Shown: positions 1 through 15,041, numbered from the stretch's first letter. The stretch is 64,000 nucleotides of DNA from Temnothorax longispinosus (GCF_030848805.1 NC_092363.1:19748600-19812599), one strand, 5' to 3'. The notes: generated from the sequence alone by a model not told the origin. Numbers and translations are program-made.

Positions 1-3000
1 GGACATTGCTGCTCTTAGACAAATGTGATGATATATTTCTCTTTAAGAAAATGTAACTTACAAAAACGACCATCCAGATGATATATCAAATTGTTAATTG
101 TAATAATTTTAATAAAACTTGCACAATCAGAAATACCGTACGGTTAGATACATTTTAATATCACTGCAAAACTAAATAGCGTAAATGGCATAAATATTCA
201 AAATTATATCATTGTTGAAATTACTCTCGAAATTATTCTTGTTTTAGAATATCCCTATTTGATATTAGCATAATAATATGTCATATATTTGCATTAATTT
301 ATAATAATTAGCTTTTCAAATTGCTGTATTAAAGAAATAGTTATTTATAACTATATAATTTGTAATTGTTTACATGAACGAACTAATTATTATTTATTTT
401 ATTCTCAGAAAGATTTACATTATTAATATCAATAGAATAATAATAAATATACTCGCTGATATGATTAATTAAGATTTAAATAAGCTTTAAATATTTTAAC
501 TTTAATTAATTATTTTAAATAGCGATCTTTCCGGATTTAATAATTGAAAATACTAATTACAAAAATATAATCAATAAAACAGGATTTATTTGCTTTGCAA
601 GAAATAGATTTTGCTGTGTATATAGCTAATTAAAATTAAAACGTAAGGATTTAATCAATATTTAGATTTATGTATGAATAAAATGTTGTTTAACATATGT
701 ATTCTACTGCCATATAGTTTGAGAACCAGTTTATAAGAATATTCTTTATTTTCAATATTAAATGCTGTTTCGCTCGCTCGCAGTGATAACGTCCCACTGG
801 GCTTGCAGAACTCTCTGTCAATTAATTGTTCTAACTGCAGGTTTAATGAACGTCACTTCGTCATCCCCATATCCTAAACCATGTTCAGACGATCTAGTTT
901 AGTTTAGCGTATAATTTATGCATTCTGCACTACATAATGCGCGTTTGCAACTTGATCAAGCTTACCCGCTGTTGCTGTTTAATAGTATGTCTAAAGTATG
1001 CATAGTGTGTTGCTTAATATGCTTTAACCGAACAATTTATGTTTCCCCGTTGTGTTGATTATTTTCATAAACATAAACTATCGACGGTGCGCGAAAGTTC
1101 AATGTAATTCGATATTTATTTTAAAGCTATGTTTTTACCAATCTAATATATTTTTTGTTACGACAAGCACTAGAATTCGCTGTGCGAAATGGAAAAAGTT
1201 TGCCAGATTAGAATTAGGCGAAAAGTTTGCTTGTTTGTTGGACAGAATTGTTCGTGAGCATAAAGTGAAACGTGAGTGTAGGTTACTAATAGCAAAACGT
1301 TAAAAATTTTTCGGACGTTTATTCTACACATATGTATGTAGGTATTGTACATGGAGAAGCCTTATACAGAAAGATATTTAGACTAAGGTAAATATCCTTA
1401 AGTCCAGCAGCTTGTGCGCGACGCGGTGTACAAGTTTGATATCTAATAACAGTTTTCTTCGGAGACTCTCGAGTTCTTAGTAGAGTCAAAAGTTTTCACG
1501 TATCGGGGATACTTAATAAGTTGGACGATAATGCCCAAGTAATCCGATTTGCAATTTAATATGCGGCCAAAATATAGCCGCAATGTGCCGATAGACCGGA
1601 AACTTGTTGTTACTTGAAAATATCAAGTAAAAAATTTTAAAATAATTTTTACGGTATGGTGGAATTTTAATTAATAATTTTGTTATAAATCAAGTTTACC
1701 CAATAAAATAACTTATTGGGTAAACTTGATTAATATATATTGGTTATTGAATTGTAAATAGATATAAAATAAAATTAACAGAATATATGTATGCAAAACA
1801 GGTCAAATTTAGGAGATTATATTATTTAATTGTTTTTAATGTTAAAACATTAATAATTCTTAATTTACAAATAACATGAGATGTTTTATATTTAATTGTT
1901 TAACTCTTTTTTATTATATGATAAAACAGAACATATTATTAATTTGGTGATTTTTTTATTATATATTATTTTATTTTATATTTAAATATTATCTCTTTCT
2001 CTTTCTGTCTGTTTCTGTCTCTGTCTCTCTTTCAGCTAAAATTTCCGGAATATGTTTCTCTCGTGTATAGTCATTGAATGTCTATGTCGAGTTGCTTATT
2101 CCGCAGCAATGGCTGGTATAGATAGTCATAGTCCTATTTCAGTTGACAATACATAAGATTAGAACCAAAGTTTATAGTAAAAGCGTTTATTGGACTCGAT
2201 AGTGAACGATTTAGATCAACGCCACGCTAACGTGCGAACAATGCATTGTCTGAACAGAATGTATTGTGTGGGCTTCTATTTCTCCATTCAAAGCCGCGGT
2301 GAATAAAAGCAAACATTTCCATTTAGACCAAGTGCTATGACAAACATTTACCACACAATGGTTAATTGCGAAAAAAACAGTATATGACATTTTATACTGT
2401 ATACTGTATAGTTATAACATACACATTATACAAGTATTAGAAACATTGATCGGCTTCTAAAAATCATAAGAAATAATAGAATAACATTTTTATGGATTTA
2501 AATTTACACACACACAGGCAAATCTTTTTATATAAAATATATAAAATATAAATACCTATATATAAAAATTTCAATTAACATTTATAATAAGAAACATTTA
2601 AAATATATTATAATTTAACGTTATAAAAACTCGTATTTAAAAATAATGCATATTATTTTTGGTTCCATTTTTTTGTGCAATACAAAAATTGCTACAAAAC
2701 ATAGAGATATATTTTAAATAAAAGTTAAAAGTTTAAAATTTATATTTATATTCTCTTTTAATCTTATTATGGTATTAGAATACTACGTAAATAATTAGCA
2801 TGTATATTATCAAATAAAATAGATATGTTACTGAAAGGAATAATAACGTTTCTATAACAATTATATAATATTTGTTTTCAAATTATTATAATTATCGATC
2901 GCTATAACATTCGCGCCAAAACGGGTAGATATGTCATCGTACCATAAGTATATCGCGTTAATTTATTATTAAATAAAATATAATTAAGTTTTCAGAAATA

Positions 3001-5578
3001 ACACAGAATTTTATACGATATACATTTAGGCAACTCTTTATCTCTCATACAGAGCACATATATGCATGTGTTACGCAGTGAGCTAATTTAGTTACTTTTT
3101 ATTACGAGTAACACATACAAGAGGGTTCGTTAAATAACGCTCTTTCAAGAGCGAATTACGCTGACATCTGTATCGTGGATATTTGAAATACCTATTAATA
3201 TGGATTCTGTAAATATCGATTAGCTTTTCTAAAACGATCTTGCAATATCACACATTGAGTTTATATAATATTACGAATTTTGATGTTTGATTGTACTATA
3301 CTACGGCTTCTTGATTTTTAAAGTTTAAAGCATTGGGCTTTAAATTAGTAGAAATCTAGTTTAGTTATACTTATTTACCTTTTTTTGTTTAAATCACTTT
3401 TAATTATAAATATGTTAAATATTTTAAATAAAGCTCAGATTGGAGTGTTTTGTCGTCGAAGAGCAATAGCAATTTTTTTTATCAGTCGATGGCATTTCCA
3501 CTGAAAGGGCACTCGGTGAATTCCAGATATTCTGTATTAACGAGACTGTTATATGTTAATGGACGGCTACACAAAACAAGAATATAAGCATTAATATAAG
3601 CACTAGCACTATATTCTTATTAAATTAAAGTCTTGCATTTTTCGCGAATAATCCAGCTATTTTACGTTCTCTACGTTAACAGCGTTCATAAGTCTTCATT
3701 ATACATAATATATTTCTTCTCCCGTTGATATCGCCAAAGCCCTTTACGTGTTTTTGACCATATTTGATCATGCCGGTATGCGCACTGTCGAGATTGCATT
3801 TGCAATCTACGCATCTACAGCTGCATAACGATAACATTTGTAATTGGAGCGAATCGCGGCAGTTGGCGAATACAATTGCGCGGTATCCTAAATGTAAAAT
3901 GTTGCGCGACGTCGACTGCAGGGCGCGCATACAATTTGTGCGTTAGTTACACGCGCACGTTGCGCGAATACACCAAGTTGCAAAGTCCTCCTTATAGCAA
4001 TCCGCAACATTATTATGTGAACGTGCGAGAGTACAGCCAATTCTCGTATGATATCGTGATCTATATAGTAGATGTAGATTTTGTTCAAATTTGCATTAGC
4101 CTATATGCATAACGATGTCAATTTCAATTTGAGAGCGTTTCGCGTTACCTTTCAAATTCAGACGTTTTAAAAACAGATGGATTTTTAAATACACATTTAT
4201 ATCAAGAACTTTCAAGCGTAATTTATTCCTTGAATTAAAATCTCTATCAATGTCAGGTAAATTTCATTGTTAAAATTTTGCTAAAATGAACTTAATTCGC
4301 GCTTAAGTGGAATATGAGGTTTTATTTACTCGCGGTCCCGAAATATAATTCGCCAAAATCGCTTAATCTTTGACGTAATATCGCAGTAATGAGAGCGCCT
4401 GCAAAATTTCCCCCAAAAAGACTGTCCATTTATAATATGGGGGTGAATTTCAATTAAAACAAAATGGATTAAAAATTGAAATTAATGACATAAATTTATG
4501 GACGTAAGGTATACTCTTTTTTTTAAAGGAGAAACGGGGCTGAAAATTTGAACGTATGCTGTATTTTTTGTTATTTTAGATATGCTGAGGTCCTAATACG
4601 TTTCCAGTTGTGTGCGTGTGTCACTTGTGAATTTTTATCTTTATACTTCTTTCCAATCTTTCGCGTTAGCAGAAATCTTGTTTTTCTCAATTTTCCGCTC
4701 TTTTTCCTCGATCGTTCGAGACATACGTAATCGTTATTCGGAGCAAAAAGATCGTTACCGGTAATAGGGCAGAACCTTGCTTTATCTAGTCGCTTCCTGC
4801 CGGTAAAACTCAGTTTTCGTCCGAATACGGAGGACAGTTGCAAGGATTCGAGCAACCGCGTACAATGCTTGGGATAATTACACGGCCGGGGCTGTCAGTT
4901 GTTCGCGTAATCGTGCATCACGTGTGGCTTTGCTGCTGATGCTGACGTCCGTATTACCAGCGGAAATGTCCGGGGAATTACTGATGAATTGACTTAACTA
5001 TTAAACGCATCATGTACCATATTTGACGTACTACTGTCACGCGAATCTCAACATTCTGCAAAATCATTACGTTTTTCACACAAACGATAAGAATAATCTT
5101 GAATCGATCTTTTGTTTGATCGTTATTTAGTATTGGCGCAAGATCCGATGTCGTTCCATTTACACGAAGTTATGTTACGTACAGTCTGTAGCCACTAACA
5201 AGCTTAATGTTACATCTATGCGGTTAGCTCACTTAATTGGTATGTATCAGAATCGGCCAGGGCTTCAACTAAGTTGAATACAAACTGGTCTTGAGTAACG
5301 GCTCGTTCCAAGAGTTTGACCGTTTGAGCGTATATTCATATTGTATACCAGACGTTCGCGCTGATGATATACGGCGCAAGCGGAAAGCGTTATTTCACAG
5401 TGGGTTCCGTTAAACGCGATCAGCCCTAGCGTACGAACAATACTGACGCTCAAATTTAGTCCTTTGTAACGTTATATATTTAAATCATTTTCGTGACGTT
5501 AGGATCGCAAAATTCGTTAATAATGGGATGCAGGACGTCTCAAGAAGTTCGACCGCAGAATTTAAACTTTGCCTTCTA
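1..5578. other. Gene-free AT-rich stretch
   Basis: No recognisable exon, RNA gene or transposon apart from the hairpin at 1.7 kb. The open frames at 1052-1303, 3676-4112 and 4548-4855 are short, overlap on both strands and lack family motifs. A slightly GC-richer patch spans 3770-4060. Confidence 0.6.
1688..1731. repeat. Perfect 19-bp inverted repeat (hairpin)
   Basis: Arms 1688-1706 (AATCAAGTTTACCCAATAA) and 1713-1731 are exact complements around a 6-bp loop. There is no neighbouring gene for it to terminate. It may be a short MITE relic. Confidence 0.6.
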
Positions 5579-5798
5579 GGGAGTTTTTACAATACCGTCT
5601 TTCAAATACGGTAAACGTATCTGAATTATATAGATACGTTTACCATCTACATTCACATTATCGGTTGAAAGGCGAAACTGCGCATGCACATCGTTCACCA
5701 TAACGAAGTTCCTAATGTGATTTTATAGATGGTGAACGTATCTATACAAATCAGGTACGTTTACCGTATCTGAGAAAGATGGTATTGCAAAAACTTCC
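5579..5798. mobile_element. 220-bp palindromic MITE with TA target duplication
   Basis: Near-symmetrical terminal inverted repeats: the left end GGGAGTTTTTACAATACC matches the right end GGTATTGCAAAAACTTCC read in complement, with few mismatches. TA dinucleotides flank both ends (5577-5578 and 5799-5800), the target duplication typical of Tc1/mariner-type transposition. Each arm also contains its own smaller hairpin built on the block GGTAAACGTATCT and its complement (left 5610-5644, right about 5728-5770), so the element is a nested palindrome. It has no coding capacity, so it must have been moved by a transposase supplied elsewhere. Confidence 0.7.
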
Positions 5799-5800
5799 TA

Positions 5801-6157
5801 TTCAAAGATATTAATTTTAACGTAATGATTCTCTTCTCCTATTTTCTATATGCTCGTATATATATCTTAAATAAACAACGAGAACAAGTAACATGAAATC
5901 ATTCGAAACGAATTTTTAATAAGTGGTTTACTGATAGATTTCTCGTCACTAATTGTGGCATATTGCTTTCACATCTTTATTTTTCAAAATTTTTGTGACA
6001 TCAAGTCAGTTAAGATTAACATAAATATGTATGTTACGTAAGTAAAAAAGAATCGAATTTAATGAAAATTAGTCGTTATACGTGAATACAAAAATAAAAG
6101 ATGTTGACATAAAAAAATATATTAAAATTTTATTAATATGTTAGAGTGAAAATGTCG

Positions 6158-6196
<39 letters not shown>

Positions 6197-8722
6197 AAAA
6201 ATCTTTAGTGTTAGTGTATAGTGAATATTACTGTAGTGAATTATCGTGAATATTACTGTATACAATATGTATATAACAAGCTAGGCTTTAATTACTCCAT
6301 GTCCTTTGATATGGACACTCAATACTTAGTTATTACTAATTACATGGTATCTAACGTTTAATTTCCACATTGCATCATATACGAGAGTGCTAGTAAAGAC
6401 ACTCAGACACAATGGTCATCAATTAGCTCATGTATTGTACAAACGTGGTACTTGGGAAGTAATTACGATTGACTGGCAACACATTCAAGTGACCAGATTA
6501 AAGCCGTATAGACTAGATGCTCGAACGTTAAAGACTTCATAAGTACCAATGCAACAATCTTGATGAAACAATCTCGTTTCTTCGTCCAGCGATTTTCTCT
6601 TGAATATTTTGAAAAAAGCTCTGCAAATCTTTTTAGATACAGACATTAAGCACGCGTTTGTTAGATGTACTTTTTCACATTTTTGCTTTCCTTCTTTCTT
6701 CCTATTTTCAATGAGATATATACATACTCGTACTTTTGAGATAAAAGAAATAATGCAAATGCGGAAGATGTCACTAAAATAAAAGAACTTATTTGTCACG
6801 TGCGCAATTTATGGGCTAGTGTGCCCGATACATTATCCATCATGTCCACGGCTTAGCGATAGCCGGTGCTATCCTGCGCTTTTATGCATCCGACAAATGG
6901 AGTATAACCATACGGTCGGTAAATCAAAGGGAAATTACAATTGGAATTTTATATTGCACGAGTAACGAATATGAATTATTCCTTGACTACGTGATTTTGA
7001 GAATGGCGCGCATCGTCATGAAAATCACAAACTGTCGGGCTCGCGCGTTAAATATTGAAACAATAATTTACAGTGGCGCACGAGCGAGTGAAATTTTGTA
7101 ACGCCATCCGGAAAATAACATACGAGTTTTCCGCCTAGTCACGATGCAGCGCGCTATCTCCTATCGCGATAATAATTGGATCGAACTCGAGAAGATGGGA
7201 TTATTGAGTAAATCGACTGTCTTTCGATGACGACAATTGAATCTTTTTGTATTGCATCTAGTGCTCTCACTAAAATATTCGCTTTTAATGTTTTTTTTTT
7301 GATATTCCGGTGAACGTATTCTAAAAAAAATATTTTATGTTGGATTTATACATATATTGAGTCATATTATACGTTTTTCATATATTTTTCAGTAGAGAAA
7401 AAACGGAAAAACGGACGTTTCGTTCGCTGAAAAATTCGTGATTCAGAACTTCGTAATAAAATGACACGTATCTGAATAGTGAGTTTTATTTTAAATCCAA
7501 AACCATCGTTAACAAGACCTAATTTAAAAATTTACGTTATAACAAGCTAGATTTCAGCGTTTCACGGTTGATTAACTATGCGAATTTTAAATTATAAAGT
7601 TTGTTCGTAAAAGATAATTATTTTTTAGAAAAATATGTGCAGGCATAATAAGAACCTAGTATCGTTAAAATTATAAATTTATATATAGATTTTCTATATA
7701 TATATATACATATATATAAATTTATGTATATGTGATAGAGCAACTCTTTTCTATATGCATATAAAGAACTGCTATTTACGTTGTACTATTCATGTCAAAC
7801 TTCGATTTAACATACTGCAGACTAAATCATGAAAGAGTTATATAAATCCACACGGCAACTCTCCAACACGCAGCAATCTCGTGCACTATATTCGGTCACG
7901 TTTGGAGTTTAGCGGACCTTTTCCGCCACTGTACCGCTTATCAGACTTCGCGGTTTATGCGCCCCTATTGGAGCCACCGCCAGGATGAAAAGAGGTGCCA
8001 CGGCGAGAGACGGAAGTAACGTTACGTAAATCGCCCAGTTGGGGGTAACTTAAGTCCCACTTATCTCGCGCCGCTTAAAGTTTTCTTCGGAGCGCCTTCG
8101 TACCGCGCATTAAAATTCGAAGTCCGCGACTCCAATACAGAATTCTTCGACCGTGTCTCTCTTTCTCATTGTAGAACATGAGAGCTTATAATGCTTCCGC
8201 GTAATGATCTTTCAAATAAAATGCTTTGACACAGTTTGGCTGCTCGGATCGAACGAATAAGTGAAGGTTATTGCTTTTGTTTTTTTAAAATCGCAATTAT
8301 TAAGATTGCATGGTAGTCGATTTAGTTATTAATATGGTGATATCAGAAAAATGAAATGTAGCAAAAATATTTTTACTCATAGAGAAACGTATAAAAAAGA
8401 ATAACGTCTGAAAAAGAATTTAGAATAAAGTTTAAATTTTAGAAGTAATATATTACGGTTTGGTTTAAGCTTGAAAATCCGCGAAAGTAGAGAAATCTTT
8501 TATATTAATATGACAAGATAGGTGCAATATATTCTTCCTAAATACATTTTTCATATACTGCAGCGAAATAAAAACGGATGAAGGTTTTAGTTTTAAGTCC
8601 TCATTTCTTTTTATAATTATATAAGTTTTTCACATCCTGTTTTTAACGTAATGAATACGCTCATACAGTTAAATCGAGAATTATGTCACAAATTGTATTT
8701 TGGTATCTCTGTCGTATAATCT
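5801..8722. other. Stretch without recognised genes
   Basis: Holds the CT microsatellite, a direct repeat of GTGAATATTACTGTA (about 6221 and 6249), TA-rich tracts near 7680-7730, and a GC-richer patch at 7860-8110 without a sustained open frame. Nothing else is supported. Confidence 0.55.
6161..6195. repeat. (CT)n microsatellite
   Basis: Uninterrupted CT dinucleotides over 35 bp. Confidence 0.95.
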
Positions 8723-9086
8723 ATGCACTCTATATATGGTTTTTCTGTCGCAATAGTTCTTTTTTATTTGGCCGCAGGGAAGAGCAGTAAACCCGAAAAG
8801 GTAAAATTATTTTCTCATGACACCGACTCTGAGTCCACGTTCTTACTTTACTGGCTGATTGTACGTGCAGGTATTTTCGGGGCAGCTTATCGGGTACCGC
8901 AAAGTGTTGCTAAGAAAAAAGCAAAGAATAATAAAAATCGTGTTTATGAGGTTAAATGTATTGCGCAGAAGTTGGTGTGCGTTGACTAGTTTTGGTTTGC
9001 AAATATCGCGCTGTTACGCTGTTGCGTTGTTGGTAAAGTTGGCAGCATTCCGCGCGCGACACGCTTATCTGAGAATATACATTTAG
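8723..9086 (+). CDS. Candidate small secreted protein, two exons (speculative)
   Basis: I do not recognise this protein. An ATG at 8723 opens 26 codons whose start, MHSIYGFSVAIVLFYLAAG, has the short n-region, hydrophobic core and small residues of a signal peptide, followed by a basic KSSKPEK stretch. The codons end exactly at an AAG|GTAAAA donor (8801). A TGTACGTGCAG acceptor ends at 8870, giving a 70-bp intron, a normal length for insects. The second exon stays open in the same frame from 8871 to a TAG at 9084-9086, for a joined product of 97 residues. The second half is rich in Arg/Lys and contains several Cys but no family motif, and it could be chance open sequence. The intron also reads through in frame as far as a stop at 8987-8989, so the ORF alone does not prove splicing. 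The alternative is simply intergenic DNA. Confidence 0.2.
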
Positions 9087-10017
9087 AGTTGATAAAAAGA
9101 GTTATTCAATTTCTCCGTATAATCTGTATTTTAAGCGAAACTATTCTGAATATGCTTTCAGACATGATGGAAATTCCAACTTTTACACACGCGTGATAAC
9201 GAACAGAACGAACAGAGCGAACGAAACTTGATCTTGTTCAAATAGATTGGAGTTTCCCATTTATCTTTTGTGCAGCCATTTTTCGATTTCTCTAAGCTTT
9301 TGTTTCGCGCAGCGCGTTTCTAATGATATTCAATAATCGTATTTCCTGTGTAAGTGGTATCTAGATTGATTTTGAATCCAGTAAACTTGGCTGAATCGTT
9401 GGCATAATTGTTAGAAAATGTTGGAAAGCTCTGTCGGAATTTTGCTCAATTAGAGTTACTCTGGCTGTGATTTCGATCATCTCAACTTAGCTAATTAAAT
9501 TTGAGTGATTGTGAAATTATGGAGATTATCTAAATTTCGTTACTCGCCAATCACCGAAACCACAGAACTCATTATAGTGAATCCGTATCTTATGTATTTA
9601 AATCACGTTTTGAATCATTCATCTCTCACGTGGTTCGTTATATGGAAAATAACTTCATTTATATGCGATGTAATTCTATTGCTACCACACGACAAATTAT
9701 ATCACCCTTCGGTATAATTTTGCTAGCCGCAAATATTGGATAATTTTGCTCGGCTAACTTTGTTTTATGTTCGAAGATTGGCTTTAACAATTAGCTGTTT
9801 AATAACGCAGTCATTGGTAAACGTACCTCCAAACTGAGTATGTAAATAAAATTACAATAAATTTAGATGAAGCATTCCATCTTCTTATTTACATTTCTCG
9901 CAGATAAACTTTCTCAGGATACACAAAGGAAGTTTTAGAATTATATTAATATACATGTATATAGATTTTTTTATATAGAACCGTTTTTATATACAACTTT
10001 GGCATATTAAAGTATTA

Positions 10018-10110
10018 AAGTACTAAATCTTAAAAATTTAGAAATATTTATATTGAGTGAGTGTAACATACATAGGCTTTAAGTATTTAATTTTTAAGAT
10101 TTAGTATTTT
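10018..10110. repeat. Imperfect inverted repeat
   Basis: The block AGTACTAAATCTTAAAAATT (from 10019) has a near-complementary partner TTTTTAAGATTTAGTATTTT at 10091-10110, with about 48 bp between them. It could be a degraded MITE. In such AT-rich DNA it could also be partly chance. Confidence 0.35.
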
Positions 10111-11050
10111 GATAATGAAGTATTAAATCAACTCGTAAGTAATATGAAGCTTTTTTAAGCTTAATTTTTCAAGATGAGCAACAAAGAGTTTATAAGTTTT
10201 CTAAAATTGTCGAAAACCCTATAATTTTTAATTACTCGTAATTGATTGATACTTATAATTATTTAAGTCTGTTTAATAATGGAAATTTAAATATCGCACA
10301 GACTAAAGAACTTGTAAATAAATATGAATAGACTAGTTTTGTGATATTCTTTATATTTCTTAGTGAATCTAAAGTTAATTGCTTTTTCTTTTGTGTCATT
10401 GCTTTCTATTGAAAGTAGATATCCAATAAGTTAATCGTTTATAGACTTGTCCAATAGACTTTTACTGTAATAGTCAGTGAACATGAGATATTGATTTTTA
10501 TCGAATATATTGTGGCAATACTGTATTGGTACTTATAAGAAACTATTTGTTTCTATGTGAAAGATTATGATTTCCAACATTAAGAATTCTTTTTTCTCTT
10601 TGACCTAATTGATTTTATACATTACACATTCTCATTTTTTAGTAAATGGACGGTTTAATCTTTTAAATTAACATTTTAAAAAATTAAAATAAATGACCCA
10701 TATGGACGCACTAGAATATGAAACATGAATTTTATACAGTGTTCAAAATAGAATTGCTCGTCCCAAATTTTTCCGATTCGCTTATATTTTGCACAGATTT
10801 GGTTAGGTTATAAATAGACCTCGTGAATCTCGGTTGAATTCTTGCTTTTTATTTTGCACGATGGATCAAGTGACTAAGATTATCAGGTGATTTCTTCCAT
10901 GGATATAAATCGCTTAATAACTAAAGTACAATTTTAGCTGAACTTAATTATCTTCATCCCGTATATATATCTGTGTCTATATCTATATCTCTCTAGCTTT
11001 CTATCATTATTCTCTTATTTCCGTTTTTTCCTATTATATTCCTTCTTTTT

Positions 11051-11053
<3 letters not shown>

Positions 11054-11083
<30 letters not shown>
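11054..11083. repeat. (CT)n microsatellite
   Basis: Uninterrupted TC/CT run within a longer pyrimidine-rich tract from about 10990 to 11150. Confidence 0.9.
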
Positions 11084-11087
<4 letters not shown>

Positions 11088-14000
11088 GGTTTCTTGATGT
11101 ATCTATGTATGTCTCTTCCTTTCTCTTTTCCTGTATTCTTCTTTAGCTGTTGGACTGTACCTTTCTATTTCTCGTTCTACATCTGAGCAGCCGCAACGTC
11201 GTTACAACCTTCATAAAACTTTGTGAGCGTGCGAAGTTTCTGCGAACTTTGAAATTTATTCGCACCTAGTTTATTGGCATCGCGCGAGAGGATCGGCAGT
11301 CGTAAACGTTATCGTGCAGCAGCCGGCATTCGATCCTACGACGTTACGAGGAAAAGTGAATCTTTCAAACTGATCAGTGCGTCAAGCTCGAATTCGATTG
11401 ATACGATTTTAATAACAAGGGCGCAATTTAAACATCGTGAAGTAGATATCGATAAGACAAAAAAGCAGGATATAGATGAACGATCTGTCACTAATGTCCT
11501 TTAATTTTCGGTAATAGTTGATTAATGGAGACGAATGAGATGAATAAAAGTAAATGTCTTATGCTCGAGAAATATAAAGTTTTTATAGTTTTATAATATA
11601 TTGATTTTCCTGAATTGTGCTTTTCCTGTTACAATTTTGTTAATTTATACATATGTTATACATATATACATATATTAAAGTTTCGAAAAAAGTATGATTT
11701 TCTTATATTAATAGTCTTAAATTTCTCGCTTTTTAGTTTTATGAATAAATGTGCTTTGAAAGTTACGCTACAGTAGGACTTTAATTTCACGTTCAACTTT
11801 TATACGATGTTTGATGGCAAAAAGTAGAAAATTTTACTGCAAAATGTACTCAGGATCAAAGTGTAAATCTATTCATTCTGTTAATAAATAAATCGAGTTA
11901 AAACTTGATATTTTCTGAATGGGTCTACACTCATTTTTATTTATACCGATGATCATTCATGCGTATGAAAAGTGCTCGCGTGCTCAACGGCACGATGCAT
12001 AAGAAATACAATCTCACGAGTAAACCGAAAAACTTTATTGTTGCATTTTTATTCTGTTTCACGATGGTGTCCCGCGATCATAAATATCCTTTCGTATACG
12101 TTACAAGCTCGGGAAAAGGGCACGAATATTTCATAGTGCGAAATATACGGATTTAAATGGTAACTGCATCTGTTGCTGAACTATGATCACTAAATCAATG
12201 AATATATCAAACATTTGTTTTTACGTAGATTGGGCAGTTTGACCGATACCTATTTAGATCCACTTTTGGATATTTTACAAAAGAAAAAATATGTATAATT
12301 AATGTTAAAAACATAAATAACTTATTTGATGTGTATGGTCGGCTTTTATAAATGTGCGAGAATAGGGTATTCAAAAAGTTGACGGCAAATTTTGTCAAAA
12401 TCGGTTTATTGAATAATAGCAATCATAAAATTTCTACAACGTATACGATAGAACAATTATTTTTTTCTTAATTATACTTTTATACTTTTAAACATTATGA
12501 AAAAGCTTGTTAGCAGGAAACAATGTAAAAAAGCTCGGATAAGTTCACAACTTGTTTGCTGATTTTGCGTTGTGAATTATCATGGTTTGAAAGCACTTTT
12601 TGAAAAATGAGTGACCTGCAGTTGCATGCAATTTATCTGTATGTATTTTCCATTAAATATTTTAAAGGTACAACAAAGTTTCATTAGAAAGAACGTATTT
12701 CTGAATCAGTTATTTGAATTTTTTCTTTTTTATTTGATGAGCTTGTTTTAAACGCTCTATAATTTTTATCAGAAATCAAATAATTATTCTGTTTATAATT
12801 TCATGTGTCCTAATGTAAAAAATATTTTATGCGTTTGTAAAATTATTTTATGTGTAATGTAATATAAAAATAGTTGTAATTTATAAAATAATATATGATG
12901 AATTTATAAAATAATAATTTATAAAATATGTGTTATAAAAAAACAAGATTACGCATGTATTTATTTTAATATAAAATATAAATTAAAATACATAAAACAC
13001 ATACATATATTAGAATGGCATATAAATTACAAATAGAATGACATATTAGATGCAAATATCTAAAAGTGAGCTTTACAATTATAAACTGGGGTTCTGCATG
13101 CGTTATACAATGAAACTCAAATCTTTATTCGATCGTGAATCTGAGTGCTTAAATTAAGTTTTACATAATATCTTATTTTTCATTTAACTTGAAGTGTGAA
13201 CCTTACTTTACCAGAATTTCATCTAATTAATTATAGAAAGATATTTAATCCCGAATATTAAAAAGTTGTGAAGAGAGATGGGATACGATCAAACTTTCCT
13301 TAAGGAAAAGTTGACTTTAAATTGCCCAAAGAATTCATTGATGTAAAGGAGTGCAAAAAATTTGAAATATTTTACATAGAGATAGTTAGGTTCTTTTCTA
13401 TTTAATTATGTTAGTGATCCTATCGACGTACGCTGAACAATATGTAGGATATATCCTGCAATTGTACCCAATTATGAATTTCATTTATAAAAATAAAACA
13501 GAAGATAATTTATTCTCTTTGATATAAAAATCAAGTTTGTTCGCGAACACTTTTTGTGAAGTTGCACGCTGTATTTTAATGATCTGCCGTATAATTGTGC
13601 TGGAAATATTTGGAGCGTTCAACTTTGCGAAAAATATCGTCCTTCAATCAGAACCAGGGCAATTAACCTGCCACGGGCAGCGAAGCAATCGACCTGCAAA
13701 GTAATCTCTCACGCAGCACGCGAGATCCTTCGATATTTTCACTGCAAGCCTTTGACGCGTGATACTTTCTGAAATTGGTCGTGTCACAGTGCGGAGGGAA
13801 TATGCCGAAGCTGAACTCGATCCGGTTCGAATTTATATCGCGCGAGTTCTCGACGCGACCCCGATCGCACTGAGTTTATTCGGCGAATGCGTCCAAGCGG
13901 AAAAATGGTAATGGCTCGTTAAAAAGTGAGCAGCCGAATGTACGCGCGCCCTTTGGAAGCGCGGACAGTCATCGGCGCGCTCTGCATTGTAAATGGCATC

Positions 14001-15041
14001 GCCACGACGCGACGCCGCGCCGCGTCTAATAGGAAGCGGGACGTCGCGTCGGTCCCCGTTAAAAGGTGTGGCGTGTGAAAATCTGCGTGGTTACCCGCAA
14101 CTTTTCCCTCAGTCATCCAGATATCTGCATCGTAGATGCGGCAGGTTAAAAGATTCCCGCGGCTTTTCGCTTCCCGCCACAGAGATGTTGACGATAAATC
14201 TATAGTCGATCGTTTGTAAATATTTAATCTTTGCGTCCCGATTTTGTTTGCACGCAACTTTAGTTTTGCTATACTATGATTTTTGTATTAGTTTTTATTT
14301 GGAGGTCATTTATAAAACGCATTATATGTGTGCAAGGCTACGAAAGGAATTATCAAATCATTCTATTAATTATAAACGAAATTTTGAAAAATATATGCAT
14401 TTATATAGATATTATAGATTTTCACATTAGATTCTAAGAAAGGTATTTATATATATTTCTATTCACTGTAACTGCATATATGTATACATATACATATAAA
14501 CATAATATATATGTATATATATATTATGATGTATAAAACGTGAAAATATAAACTTTGATATATCCTATTCGCCGAGCGATTTGTAGCCACTGGCTGAGAT
14601 GCAAACCTTTTATATCGAATTTTCGATGTGAAAAGCCTGAATCCCGTATACTATCGTCGCAATACAGGACATCCGCATAATTCGAAATCGCGCGTACGAC
14701 GTAATTCCCCCGGAGACATCCTCGGGATATTCATTCCTTAAACATTTCCGTCCACGTTCCCTCGAATTCAATCATCGGAATTTCATATCTCGCGGCTGTG
14801 CTCGCATCTTCCCGCGCAATAATTGTCATACATTAGGCATATTTATCTCCGTGTACGTGTGTGCGTGAATTATGTAGTTAATTTCTGCTGCAAACGAGAA
14901 GTTACGGCTGAATAATTAATAGATACGAGCTACGACAGCAACGTTTGGTTAACCGTCGGCGTGTTAAGCTCTTCTTGTGTTTGCATCATGAGCGGTGACC
15001 TGAGTAAGCGGTAATTACAGTAACTCGACCGCGCGCGCGCG

